Shown here: positions 25,773-33,039 of the stretch, piece after piece
Position numbering within the stretch: position 1 is the first letter of the stretch
Layout of the letters: each line of letters begins with the position of its first letter
Source: Prevotella illustrans
Lineage (GTDB): Bacteria; Bacteroidota; Bacteroidia; Bacteroidales; Bacteroidaceae
Assembly: GCF_017426725.1 (NCBI RefSeq)
Contig: NZ_JAERMS010000031.1
Span: 1 to 37,598 of the forward strand
Direction: 5' to 3'
DNA: 37,598 bases
Program-made: the position numbers and the translations under genes
Notes under the pieces: model-generated
Database searches by the model: none
What the model was told of the DNA's origin: nothing
Seen by the model: the letters and a program-made list of their open reading frames with translations, nothing else

Positions 25773-25926
25773 CAAAACGCGGTTTTTACCCACAAATTGT
25801 AGCCCTTTCAGCCGCTAAAAGCGTTACGATTACGAGATAAAAGCACTGCTTTGACAAGGTAAAAGCATAACAATGAGCAGCCAAAGCATAAAATTCATGC
25901 CTCATAAGGACATTTTCAGCTGCCAA
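25773..25926. repeat. Second locus of 22-base phased AAAAGC repeats
   Basis: The motif AAAAGC starts at 25817, 25839 and 25861, exactly 22 bases apart, and a shortened AAAGC starts at 25883 in the same phase. Flanking segments at 25773, 25795 and 25905 show fainter versions of the pattern (CCCTTTCAGC, TTTTCAGC). The units diverge more than those at 11921-12074, and I see no strong hairpin. The stretch 25609-26130 has no gene that I can support. Confidence 0.7.
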
Positions 25927-26132
25927 ACGATAAAAAAAGAAGGCGGTAATCGTGCTATTTGAATAATTTTTTCGAGCCCGTTTTCAGTAATATTTTTGTG
26001 TAAAATCTATCATTTAGGTCTAAGTAATTGGCTATGAACAGCCTTGTGAGTTATGATTTTCAATAGGTAATGATTTAGCGACCTATCTTCTGCAATGACA
26101 CACAACGCTTTGCATAACTCGAATAACCTATT

Positions 26133-26142
26133 GCAAAGATAA
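26133..26142. other. Candidate integration junction of the conjugative element
   Basis: GCAAAGATAA is on the plus strand, TTATCTTTGC on the minus. CTnDOT-type elements are described as inserting at sequences like GTAnnTTTGC, and this differs at one base. It lies between clearly chromosomal DNA (gdhA and the phased repeats) and element-type genes. It also matches a -7 box, so the call is weak. Confidence 0.25.
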
Positions 26143-26188
26143 AGGTATATCGTGAGAAAAAAGAATTTTCTCCAAATTATTTTCATAG

Positions 26189-26212
26189 AGCCGTCCGTTG
26201 GGACGGCTTTTT
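26189..26212 (+). terminator. Strong intrinsic terminator with no upstream gene
   Basis: A perfect 8-bp GC-rich stem (26189-26196 with 26201-26208), GTTG loop and a T-run. No gene ends nearby on the plus strand. Confidence 0.75.
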
Positions 26213-26231
26213 GTTTTCAGTGTATTCCGTT

Positions 26232-26297
26232 TTATGATAAGATGCAGTCCTCGAAAACTGCGTTTTTTGTTTTCGCCCCGCTTCTCCGTCTGCACAT
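26232..26297 (-). CDS. Possible 21-residue peptide (very uncertain)
   Basis: A tiny frame encoding MCRRRSGAKTKNAVFEDCIL plus a final Ser lies downstream of a well-formed leftward promoter (26350-26379). A GGAGG abuts the ATG, which is closer than normal for a ribosome binding site. It could be a leader peptide, or the transcript may be non-coding. Confidence 0.25.
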   Translation of the reverse strand: MCRRRSGAKTKNAVFEDCILS

Positions 26298-26349
26298 CCT
26301 CCACTTATGCCCGTGTATTATGTCGGGATCGGTTGTTCGTTGTCAGCGG

Positions 26350-26379
26350 CAAAGGTAGTTCCGGGCTTCCACGGACAAA
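26350..26379 (-). promoter_or_regulatory. Strong leftward promoter without an evident gene
   Basis: Minus-strand TTTG (26376-26379) and TACCTTTG (26350-26357) are 18 bases apart, matching the Bacteroidota consensus. The transcript would run left into 26340-26190, a region with two hairpins and only a 21-codon frame. From 26380 to 26626 I see no gene; this is the upstream region of the rightward operon. Confidence 0.6.
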
Positions 26380-26626
26380 AAAGGTCGGGGCGGCAAGCCG
26401 TTTAGACGACAATCTCCACACTTCCATTTCATTGCAGGTAGTATTCTCGCCATAAAACCTTGTTTGTCCTAAGCCCTGCCTTTTTACGCCACTGAAACGA
26501 AAACGACCGACCCGACGGAAAGACGCATAAAAAAAATGTCGGATATGCGAGAAGCAGGGAAAAAGAAAAAGGAAACTCAACTCCCTCATCTCTAAAATCC
26601 GCATAAAATCAAAAAAATCAGACAAG

Positions 26627-26836
26627 ATGAAACTGAGATACAAAATATCAATTTGGGTGGTACTTGCACTCGCAGGCTCTCTCCTTTGTGGCGGAAGCGT
26701 CTGGCTTTGGCTGGCAGGGATATGTGCAGGGAAATTCCTCATTCGGCTACTCCTTACCATTGCTTTGGCAATCGCAGCATACATCTTGGCTTATGCCCTC
26801 ACCATTGGGGCAATACTTTGGTTACTCATTTCTTAA
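26627..26836 (+). CDS. Small two-helix membrane protein (69 aa)
   Basis: The protein is almost entirely hydrophobic after a short basic start (MKLRYK): one helix at about residues 7-34 and a second at about 40-68. It is the first gene of the rightward accessory operon, with the next gene 12 bases downstream. No family recognised. A second frame over the same bases is also open, but lacks this membrane-protein pattern. Confidence 0.6.
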   Translation: MKLRYKISIWVVLALAGSLLCGGSVWLWLAGICAGKFLIRLLLTIALAIAAYILAYALTIGAILWLLIS

Positions 26837-26848
26837 ACAGACAGATAT

Positions 26849-27067
26849 ATGAAAAGAAGAAGCAAAACTATCGCACAGCAATGCAGATACTACGAAGTGG
26901 ACAACATCTTCGAGTATATGGTATCGGTTTACCTCAACGGAAACATATCCGCCTTTGGGGAACTATACAAGGAACTCAATCGGAAAGACAGAAAGGAGTT
27001 TATCACCTATCTCTTTTCAGAGGTTGCCCCTACCCATATCCAAGAAATCATTTTAGCAACCATCTAA
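26849..27067 (+). CDS. Hypothetical protein (72 aa)
   Basis: A small soluble protein with a basic N-terminus (MKRRSKTIAQQ) and mostly helical pattern (VDNIFEYMVSVYLNG, FGELYKELNRKDRKEF). It lies between the membrane protein and the 27079 gene with 11- to 12-base gaps, so it belongs to the same operon. I do not recognise a family. Confidence 0.65.
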   Translation: MKRRSKTIAQQCRYYEVDNIFEYMVSVYLNGNISAFGELYKELNRKDRKEFITYLFSEVAPTHIQEIILATI

Positions 27068-27078
27068 AAATAGGAACA

Positions 27079-27360
27079 ATGGAAGCATTCAGATTTTACC
27101 AAGACAGAAAGGTCACTTGTTGGGAACGCACCCGTTTTGATATAACAGCCGAGAGTTATGAAGAAGCCGTTGCTCTTGTCAAGTCGTGGCAAGGTGAGGA
27201 CGTTCTCTGTTTTGAGGACAACGAGAAAGTCATCATTACGGACGGAGAAACATTATATGACACCTCCGAAAGCCTATCCGTAGAGGAAAACGGAGGAAAA
27301 CCAACTATCGAGGTCTTTGCGGACAATGGAGAAGACATCATCAATAATACAACCCGATAA
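27079..27360 (+). CDS. Small acidic protein (93 aa), perhaps DpnD/PcfM-like
   Basis: The N-terminal half reads RFDITAESYEEAVALVKSW, a pattern of a beta strand followed by AES-EEA and a helix that recalls the DpnD/PcfM-like C-terminal domain. The rest is acidic. The start is the ATG at 27079, which follows TAGGAACA; an upstream in-frame extension would overlap the previous gene. A similar pattern occurs in the last gene of the operon (30526). Assignment to the family is tentative. Confidence 0.6.
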   Translation: MEAFRFYQDRKVTCWERTRFDITAESYEEAVALVKSWQGEDVLCFEDNEKVIITDGETLYDTSESLSVEENGGKPTIEVFADNGEDIINNTTR

Positions 27361-27372
27361 CACCAAACGAAT

Positions 27373-27963
27373 ATGAGAACGGAAACAAGAACATACGAGG
27401 TATATAACCTCCACGAACTGACCAAAGAGGCACAAGCAAAGGCACACAGCCTTTGGGCGGAACATTTCAACTATGGTTGGGACGAAGAAAACCGAAAGAC
27501 ATTGCAAGCCTTTGAACAGATATTCAATATCAAGGTGGACAGATGGTCATACGATGATTATTCCTATTGGTATCGTTTCACTTCTCATTACAGAGAGGAA
27601 GAAGATAATTTGAAAGGGGTTAGACTTCTGAAATACCTTGTCAATAACTATTGGAACGACTTGTATATACCCAAAACCATTTGGGGGCACAATTACAAGA
27701 CAAAGCGCAAGAGCCGTGTATTCGTCACCAATGATTGTGTTTTGACGGGCTATTATATGGACTATGAGATATTACAGCCTATATACGACTTTCTGAAAGC
27801 CCCCGACAACACCACCCTTTACGAACTTATGAACAAGTGCTTAAACGGCTTTTTCAAGGCTTGCAGGGACGATATGGAATATCAACTCAGCGAAGAAGCC
27901 TTTGCCGAGAGTTGCGAAGCCAACAACTACGAATTTCTATCCGACGGAACATTATTCAACTGA
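27373..27963 (+). CDS. Hypothetical phage/plasmid-type protein (196 aa)
   Basis: It starts YEVYNLHELTKEAQAKAHSLW and ends NNYEFLSDGTLFN. This opening (strand, then EAQ-KA) and the closing FLSDGTLF remind me of phage and plasmid proteins sometimes annotated as an antitoxin-like N-terminal domain, but I cannot support a toxin-antitoxin role. The middle is rich in Tyr and Trp (VDRWSYDDYSYWYRF). No signal peptide. It sits 12 bases after the previous gene and 17 bases before the PcfK-like gene. Confidence 0.65.
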   Translation: MRTETRTYEVYNLHELTKEAQAKAHSLWAEHFNYGWDEENRKTLQAFEQIFNIKVDRWSYDDYSYWYRFTSHYREEEDNLKGVRLLKYLVNNYWNDLYIPKTIWGHNYKTKRKSRVFVTNDCVLTGYYMDYEILQPIYDFLKAPDNTTLYELMNKCLNGFFKACRDDMEYQLSEEAFAESCEANNYEFLSDGTLFN

Positions 27964-27980
27964 TTAAAACATCAACCACA

Positions 27981-28397
27981 ATGAAAGGTACAGAACATTT
28001 CAAGGACGTTATCCAAAACTATTTGGAAACCAGAGCATCATACGATGAACTCTTTGCAGAGAGTTTCCGCAAGGAGAATAAAAACATAGACGAGTGCATT
28101 ACCTACATCTTGACGGAAGTCCAAAGAATGGGGTGTGCAGGTCTGTCCGATGAGGAGGTATATTCCCTTGCCGTTCACTACTACGATGAGGATAACATCG
28201 AGGTGGGCAAGTCCATCAACTGCCAAGTCGTGGTAAACCATACTATCGAACTTACAGAGGAGGAAAAGGCGGAAGCACGGAAAAAGGCTATTGAGCGATA
28301 CCAAGCGGAGGAATACCGCAAACTGACCGCCAAGAAACCAAAAGCGGAGAAGCAAGTGGAACAGCAGATAGCACAACCCTCACTATTCGAGTTTTAA
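27981..28397 (+). CDS. PcfK-like protein
   Basis: A 138-residue protein resembling the PcfK family of conjugative plasmids and Bacteroidota elements: MKGTEHFKDVIQNYLETRA, then KNIDECITYILTEVQ and LSDEEVYSLAVHYYDED, with a charged tail ending QIAQPSLFEF. The ATG at 27981 is used because the frame upstream overlaps the previous gene. The PcfJ-like gene is two genes downstream, which supports the call since the two usually travel together. The function in transfer is not established. Confidence 0.75.
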   Translation: MKGTEHFKDVIQNYLETRASYDELFAESFRKENKNIDECITYILTEVQRMGCAGLSDEEVYSLAVHYYDEDNIEVGKSINCQVVVNHTIELTEEEKAEARKKAIERYQAEEYRKLTAKKPKAEKQVEQQIAQPSLFEF

Positions 28398-28418
28398 CCC
28401 TTAAACAACAAAAGAAAA

Positions 28419-28949
28419 ATGGAAGCAACGGATTTGAACGAAGCACGCATCTATGTAGGCACTTATGCCAAGTACAACAACGGCTCATTGCAGGGCGAAT
28501 GGGTGGAACTTTCGGACTTCTACGATTTGGACGGCTTTATGGAGCGTTGTGCGGAGATACACGAGGACGAGGAAGAACCCGAATATATGTTCCAAGCGTG
28601 GGAGGAAATTCCCGATGGTCTGATAGACGAGAGCCATTTGGAGGAAAACTTCTTTGAACTTCGGGACGAGTTGGACAGACTGAACGGCACGGAGAAAGAA
28701 GCCTTTTGGGTGTGGGCGGACGGCAACAACGCCCACCTCACACAAGACGCTTACAGCCTTGTGAAGTCTTTCCAATCCGACTATATCGGAAGTTATGCAA
28801 GCAGGGAGGATTTTGCGGAGGAACTTGCAAAAATGGAGAATGACTTATCCGATTTTGCACTGATATACTTTGATTTTGGAAAATATGCCGACGACCTTTT
28901 CTGTACAGACTTTTGGTATAAGGACGGCTATGTATTTCACAACAACTGA
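28419..28949 (+). CDS. ardA: ArdA-type anti-restriction protein
   Basis: ArdA is a DNA mimic that inhibits type I restriction enzymes, protecting incoming conjugative DNA. This 176-residue protein is strongly acidic, begins EARIYVGTYAKYNNGSLQGEWVEL and continues with a FMERCAEIHEDEEEPEYMF segment, IGSYASREDFAEEL and a final FWYKDGYVFHNN, all matching ArdA layout. It lies between the PcfK- and PcfJ-like genes in the same operon, with gaps of 21 and 16 bases. Conjugative elements of this kind commonly carry it. Confidence 0.88.
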   Translation: MEATDLNEARIYVGTYAKYNNGSLQGEWVELSDFYDLDGFMERCAEIHEDEEEPEYMFQAWEEIPDGLIDESHLEENFFELRDELDRLNGTEKEAFWVWADGNNAHLTQDAYSLVKSFQSDYIGSYASREDFAEELAKMENDLSDFALIYFDFGKYADDLFCTDFWYKDGYVFHNN

Positions 28950-28965
28950 TTAAGGAGGATAGATT

Positions 28966-30240
28966 ATGAAACCGAGAAACAAGTTTGAGAAAGCAGTACT
29001 TGCAGAGAGCAAGAACTTACGACTGATAACCAAGACACAGAGTAAATGGGCATTCCATGAGTGTATAGACCATTTCGCCTATCGCCTGCCCAAAGGTCGC
29101 ACAACGTGTATGGATTGTGGGCATAGTTGGACAATGGTAAAACCAACGGACATTTGCACCTGCTCTCATTGCAAGGCAAGGTTGCAGGTCAGGGAAACCT
29201 TTGAACGCAAGATAAGGCAGAAACAATACTTTACGATACTTACAACTTGTGGAGCATACCAAGTACTAAGAATGTTTCTTCTTTCTGTGGAAATGGAGAA
29301 AGGTTGCAAGGCTGTCCCCTATACTATTGAAATCGGTCAGTATTGGTGGAACGCACAAGGAAGAAAGACGATTGTTGCCGTTCAGAGAGTATTGGGCAGA
29401 TACATCGACACCTTTTCCTATTGCTCGCCTATGGCAGTGAGAAACGACAACGAAGCCTACCGCCATATATCATACTCTCCGATATATCCGAAGTTCAAGG
29501 CAACGGAAGCATTCCGCAGGAATGGATTTAAGAATGATTTTCACGACATCGCACCAACTGTTCTCATTCCAGCCCTATTGTCCGACAGCCGTGCGGAAAC
29601 ATTGATTAAAGCAGGTAGAACCGAGCATCTGAAATACTTTCTTGACAATTCGAGGGCATTTGACGCTTGTTGGCAATCCTATAAAGTCGCCACTCGCAAC
29701 GGCTATGACATAGAGGACATTTCAATTTGGTGCGACTATGTGGATATACTCCGCAGATTGGGCAAGGACATACACAGCCCCAAGTATGTTTGCCCCATCG
29801 ACCTGCATAGGGAACACGACCTAAGACAAAACGAACTCCGCAGACAAAGGGAAAAGGAAGAAAAGGAGAAGAAACGCAAAAAGGCAATGGAGGACGAGGA
29901 ACGTTTCAAAGAACTCAAATCCAAGTTCTTTGGTATCCGTTTCACGGACGGCGCAATCCAAGTCCACGTTTTGGAGAGCGTGCAGGAACATTTGGAGGAG
30001 GGCGTGTCAATGCACCATTGCGTATTCGATAATGCCTACTATCTCAAAGAGAACTCGCTGATACTTTCGGCAACCATTGAGGGCAGGCGGATAGAAACGA
30101 TTGAGGTCAATCTGGACACGCTCAAAGTGGTGCAAAGTCGTGGAGTGTGCAACCAAAACACAGAATATCACGACCAAATCGTGAGCCTTGTCAATGCCAA
30201 CTGCAAATTGATCAGACAGAGAATGAGGGCGACAGCATAA
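28966..30240 (+). CDS. PcfJ-like protein with zinc ribbon
   Basis: A 424-residue protein of the PcfJ family found on conjugative elements and some phages. It has a Cys cluster near the N-terminus (Cys48, Cys51, then Cys64, Cys66, Cys69; CMDCGHSW and CTCSHCKARL) that looks like a zinc ribbon. A charged coiled-coil-like stretch follows around EKEEKEKKRKKAMEDEERF. The conserved C-terminal core MHHCVFDNAYYLKENSLILSA and IETIEVNLDTLKVVQSRG completes the match. A clean AGGAGG site precedes the ATG. Its biochemical role is unknown. Confidence 0.8.
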   Translation: MKPRNKFEKAVLAESKNLRLITKTQSKWAFHECIDHFAYRLPKGRTTCMDCGHSWTMVKPTDICTCSHCKARLQVRETFERKIRQKQYFTILTTCGAYQVLRMFLLSVEMEKGCKAVPYTIEIGQYWWNAQGRKTIVAVQRVLGRYIDTFSYCSPMAVRNDNEAYRHISYSPIYPKFKATEAFRRNGFKNDFHDIAPTVLIPALLSDSRAETLIKAGRTEHLKYFLDNSRAFDACWQSYKVATRNGYDIEDISIWCDYVDILRRLGKDIHSPKYVCPIDLHREHDLRQNELRRQREKEEKEKKRKKAMEDEERFKELKSKFFGIRFTDGAIQVHVLESVQEHLEEGVSMHHCVFDNAYYLKENSLILSATIEGRRIETIEVNLDTLKVVQSRGVCNQNTEYHDQIVSLVNANCKLIRQRMRATA

Positions 30241-30266
30241 GAAACAATTACCAAAACATCACAGAT

Positions 30267-30521
30267 ATGAAAGCAGAAATAGAAAGCATCGTATGTAATT
30301 GGGCGGACGAGATACCCAATATTCTTGTAAGGGTAATCAATGCCATTACTCTATCCGCCAATGAAGAGGAACTAAGGACTGCCGTCAAGCGGATAGCCGA
30401 AGAAACAGAACTTGACAAGTTCTTTGCATACGGCTATGGCGCACATCACTTTTGGCTCAAACACCGCAAATTATCCAATGGGGAGCCAAAGGAATACAGA
30501 TTATTAAAGGTTGAATTTTGA
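30267..30521 (+). CDS. Hypothetical protein (84 aa)
   Basis: The protein begins MKAEIESIVCNWADEIPN and has helical stretches (IANAI-like LVRVINAITLSANEEELRTAVKRIAEE, written here only in part: LRTAVKRIAEETELDKF). The ATG at 30267 lies 26 bases after the PcfJ stop; an upstream in-frame extension would overlap PcfJ. Operon position and similar composition argue that it is real. No family recognised. Confidence 0.6.
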   Translation: MKAEIESIVCNWADEIPNILVRVINAITLSANEEELRTAVKRIAEETELDKFFAYGYGAHHFWLKHRKLSNGEPKEYRLLKVEF

Positions 30522-30525
30522 GTAT

Positions 30526-30756
30526 ATGAAGAAGAGAATTTACAGAGTACGGACGCGATACATTTTTGAAGGAGTGTTTGAGGTGTCTGCCGAGAGCAGA
30601 GAAGAAGCACGAAAAAAGGTCATTCAGGATTGCGGATTGGTGATGGGCGGAAATGTTCACAGCACTCTTCCCGATGAGGAAATCAATTGGGCTTTCTCCA
30701 CGCATCCCGAAGTAAGGACGGGACGGATAACCATTCAAGAAAAACAGACAGAGTAA
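30526..30756 (+). CDS. Small protein (76 aa), perhaps DpnD/PcfM-like
   Basis: The first half, YIFEGVFEVSAESREEARKK, has the strand-AES-EEA-helix pattern of DpnD/PcfM-like domains and resembles the 27079 product. I use the ATG at 30526; a TTG at 30511 in the same frame would overlap the previous stop. It is the last gene of the rightward operon and ends directly at a strong terminator. Confidence 0.6.
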   Translation: MKKRIYRVRTRYIFEGVFEVSAESREEARKKVIQDCGLVMGGNVHSTLPDEEINWAFSTHPEVRTGRITIQEKQTE

Positions 30757-30786
30757 AGCGGTCGGCAGATTTGCCGACCGCTCCTT
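30757..30786 (+). terminator. Terminator of the rightward accessory operon
   Basis: A perfect 11-bp stem (30757-30767 with 30772-30782) with a GATT loop starts directly after the stop codon and is followed by a T-rich stretch. Confidence 0.8.
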
Positions 30787-30846
30787 TCTTTCGTGAGCTT
30801 CGGGCGGACAAAGAAAGGAGCAAAGAAACCCAATGAAAAACACCTC

Positions 30847-30885
30847 GTTACTTTTGACAGTGAGTTGAGACGGCTCAAAAGTAAC
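30847..30885 (-). terminator. Inverted repeat, probable terminator of the SIR2-HerA operon
   Basis: An 11-base perfect inverted repeat (GTTACTTTTGA at 30847-30857 with its complement at 30875-30885) lies 24 bases beyond the HerA stop on the minus strand. It could also mark the edge of the cargo insertion. Confidence 0.5.
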
Positions 30886-30908
30886 AAAAAGCCATTTCTA
30901 AACGAGAT

Positions 30909-33026
30909 TTATTCTTCGTTATTAGTGTTTATTTTTTCTCCTTTTTCCCATGCTTTTGCAATATCCTTGTATGCTGGAAAATCATCAGATGGATTTTGAA
31001 TCCAATTCTCAATGAACTTTGGATTATTACTATTGGGTTTGGGATTAGCTGTATTCATTCGAGCTTGTACAGGAGTTCTTACTGCATCTCCCATTATAAT
31101 CGCATGTTGTTGTGGCAATATTGGCAATTGTTGCAAAATATCGTTATTAGCTGCTGAAACTAATTGCCGCACATAAGTCTGGTCATCAGGATTTTGTAAG
31201 CGATGTACGACAAAAGAATTACATTGCGATAATACTGTTTTAGATAATTCTGATGGTCTTTGACTTGAAATCAATAATGAGACACCATATTTTCGTCCTT
31301 CACGAGCTATTCTTTCAAAAACTTTTTTAGAAATAGACTCCTTATCTCCTCTATTCCTTTCTGGGATGTAGTTTTGCGCCTCCTCTAAAGCTATAACTAT
31401 GGGCATTTTCCCTCGTTCTTCTTCGGGAAAACGAGAAACAAACTCAAGTATGAGTCTCCCTATCAATCCTGTTATTGTTTCTAATACATCAAAAGGCAAC
31501 AATGACATATCTATTATGGTGACTTGATTTACCTTTTGGAGGTCATCTGCTTTTGTCTTATTCTTGTAAAATAAAGTAAAAACGTCATCATCTTCTTGTG
31601 AATACACTTTACAGAAATCTCCAAGTATAAAAGCTATAAATTTTGCAAGAGAGTTTTCTATTTCTACTGTTTGATACATCATTAGGGGTTGACACAACCT
31701 TTCGTCTCCAAGGTAAGATTGTAGACGTAATCTTAAAGTAGATACAAACTCTCGTAGTTTATTTCCTGAATTTTCTTGTTCTATGATTGCTTCATCAAAG
31801 AAACGATCTATCAAATCTTTGAAATTAAAAAAAATAGGTAGATCTATGTTTCGTTCTTCTGCTGCCTCTTGGGAGTGAATATCTTGATAATATCGAGATA
31901 ATTCTTCTTCTATATCCTCGCTACATTTTGATAACACAGCAGTACTTACAGTACCATTTATAAACTCTTTAGGCTTTGTAAGTTTTTGTTTCTCACCCAA
32001 CAGATTGTTTAGCGATGAGATTATCCTGTCTTTGCTAAAATCTGTCTCCAAAGCGGAAAACTCTCTTATAAAATCTTGAAGTTCTGTAAAAATAGTACTC
32101 TTGATTTTATAATCATTAGCAAGGCATTCGTTCTTGATATTTTCTAATTTTGATAGATATGTTTGTGGAATATTTCTTTTTATCACAGCGACACTTTGAT
32201 TCTTTGATAAGGATAGTGCCCTCTTGAAAATCGGTGTCTGAGTGCCAGCAGTAGGAGTAAACAAATAATCAAAATCTGCAAAGTTCATAAACCAAAAAGG
32301 AACTTTCAATCCGTCCTTATCAATATGAAATGGATTTACCTCCTTTAGTTTGGCATAAGGAACCTCTTTTGTCCCCATAAAAGCTTGTTTATATTCTCCA
32401 TTTGTATCAAACACTACGAAATGAGCATTCTGTAGCAACTGGCCATTGTATTTGAAGTTAAACAAACCTTGAATAATGGATGCAAATGTACAGGACTTTC
32501 CAGAACCAGTATTACCTAATATGGCTGAATGCTTCCCAAAGAATTTATCAGGATTGATTTTTATTTTATAGTCGGCGAAAGATGGTGAAGTTCCTATCGG
32601 GAGATAATAATCTTCAGAAAAATCTATATTATCCTTAGGTTGTTGATCGAAAATAGCATCTAAATCTTCTCGAACTACATACCAAACAGGATTATCAAGA
32701 ATAGGATAATTATAAACTCCCTGAATATACCTTCCGTCATTTTCTATAGTTCCTATCATCGTGGCAATAAGAAAACGAGAAGATTTGGTCAAAAATATAG
32801 CTTCTTTATTTTTCCCTAATTCAGTTTCATCTATAGCCCGTACACTTGTTACCATAGCAACAATTCTATCTGCTCCAATAGGTATTATCACATAGGAATT
32901 AATACGAGCGACTTCGTAGATGTCCTCATATCCACTTTTATATAAACTTTTGAGATCATCGTCTAATCTGATGAATACCCTAAAGCTATCTACAGAAATA
33001 ACCTTTCCTATATTTCTATCTGACAT
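30909..33026 (-). CDS. HerA-like ATPase of a SIR2-HerA defence system
   Basis: A 705-residue FtsK/HerA-superfamily ATPase that forms hexameric rings on DNA. The N-terminus (NIGKVISVDSFRVFIRL, about residues 5-80) is a HAS-barrel. Walker A GNTGSGKS lies at 171-178 and a Walker B-type ALEEAQNY near 548, with Glu where HerA usually has Asp. The region QRPSELSKTVLSQCNSFVVH is typical of HerA. The gene starts 13 bases after the SIR2 stop, so the two are one transcription unit. In characterised systems SIR2 and HerA assemble into one complex that depletes NAD+ and cleaves DNA after phage infection; whether this pair does so is inferred. AT-rich compared with its neighbours. Confidence 0.85.
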   Translation of the reverse strand: MSDRNIGKVISVDSFRVFIRLDDDLKSLYKSGYEDIYEVARINSYVIIPIGADRIVAMVTSVRAIDETELGKNKEAIFLTKSSRFLIATMIGTIENDGRYIQGVYNYPILDNPVWYVVREDLDAIFDQQPKDNIDFSEDYYLPIGTSPSFADYKIKINPDKFFGKHSAILGNTGSGKSCTFASIIQGLFNFKYNGQLLQNAHFVVFDTNGEYKQAFMGTKEVPYAKLKEVNPFHIDKDGLKVPFWFMNFADFDYLFTPTAGTQTPIFKRALSLSKNQSVAVIKRNIPQTYLSKLENIKNECLANDYKIKSTIFTELQDFIREFSALETDFSKDRIISSLNNLLGEKQKLTKPKEFINGTVSTAVLSKCSEDIEEELSRYYQDIHSQEAAEERNIDLPIFFNFKDLIDRFFDEAIIEQENSGNKLREFVSTLRLRLQSYLGDERLCQPLMMYQTVEIENSLAKFIAFILGDFCKVYSQEDDDVFTLFYKNKTKADDLQKVNQVTIIDMSLLPFDVLETITGLIGRLILEFVSRFPEEERGKMPIVIALEEAQNYIPERNRGDKESISKKVFERIAREGRKYGVSLLISSQRPSELSKTVLSQCNSFVVHRLQNPDDQTYVRQLVSAANNDILQQLPILPQQHAIIMGDAVRTPVQARMNTANPKPNSNNPKFIENWIQNPSDDFPAYKDIAKAWEKGEKINTNNEE

Positions 33027-33039
33027 GTTTTTCAGATTT

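Noticed and set aside
26305..26784. 159-codon leftward frame near the element's left end
   Set aside because: Overlaps the leftward promoter and the first gene of the rightward operon; low-complexity Arg/Ser/Phe-rich product.
27373..27963. Toxin-antitoxin module in the accessory operon
   Set aside because: Only a loose resemblance to proteins annotated antitoxin-like; no toxin candidate is adjacent.
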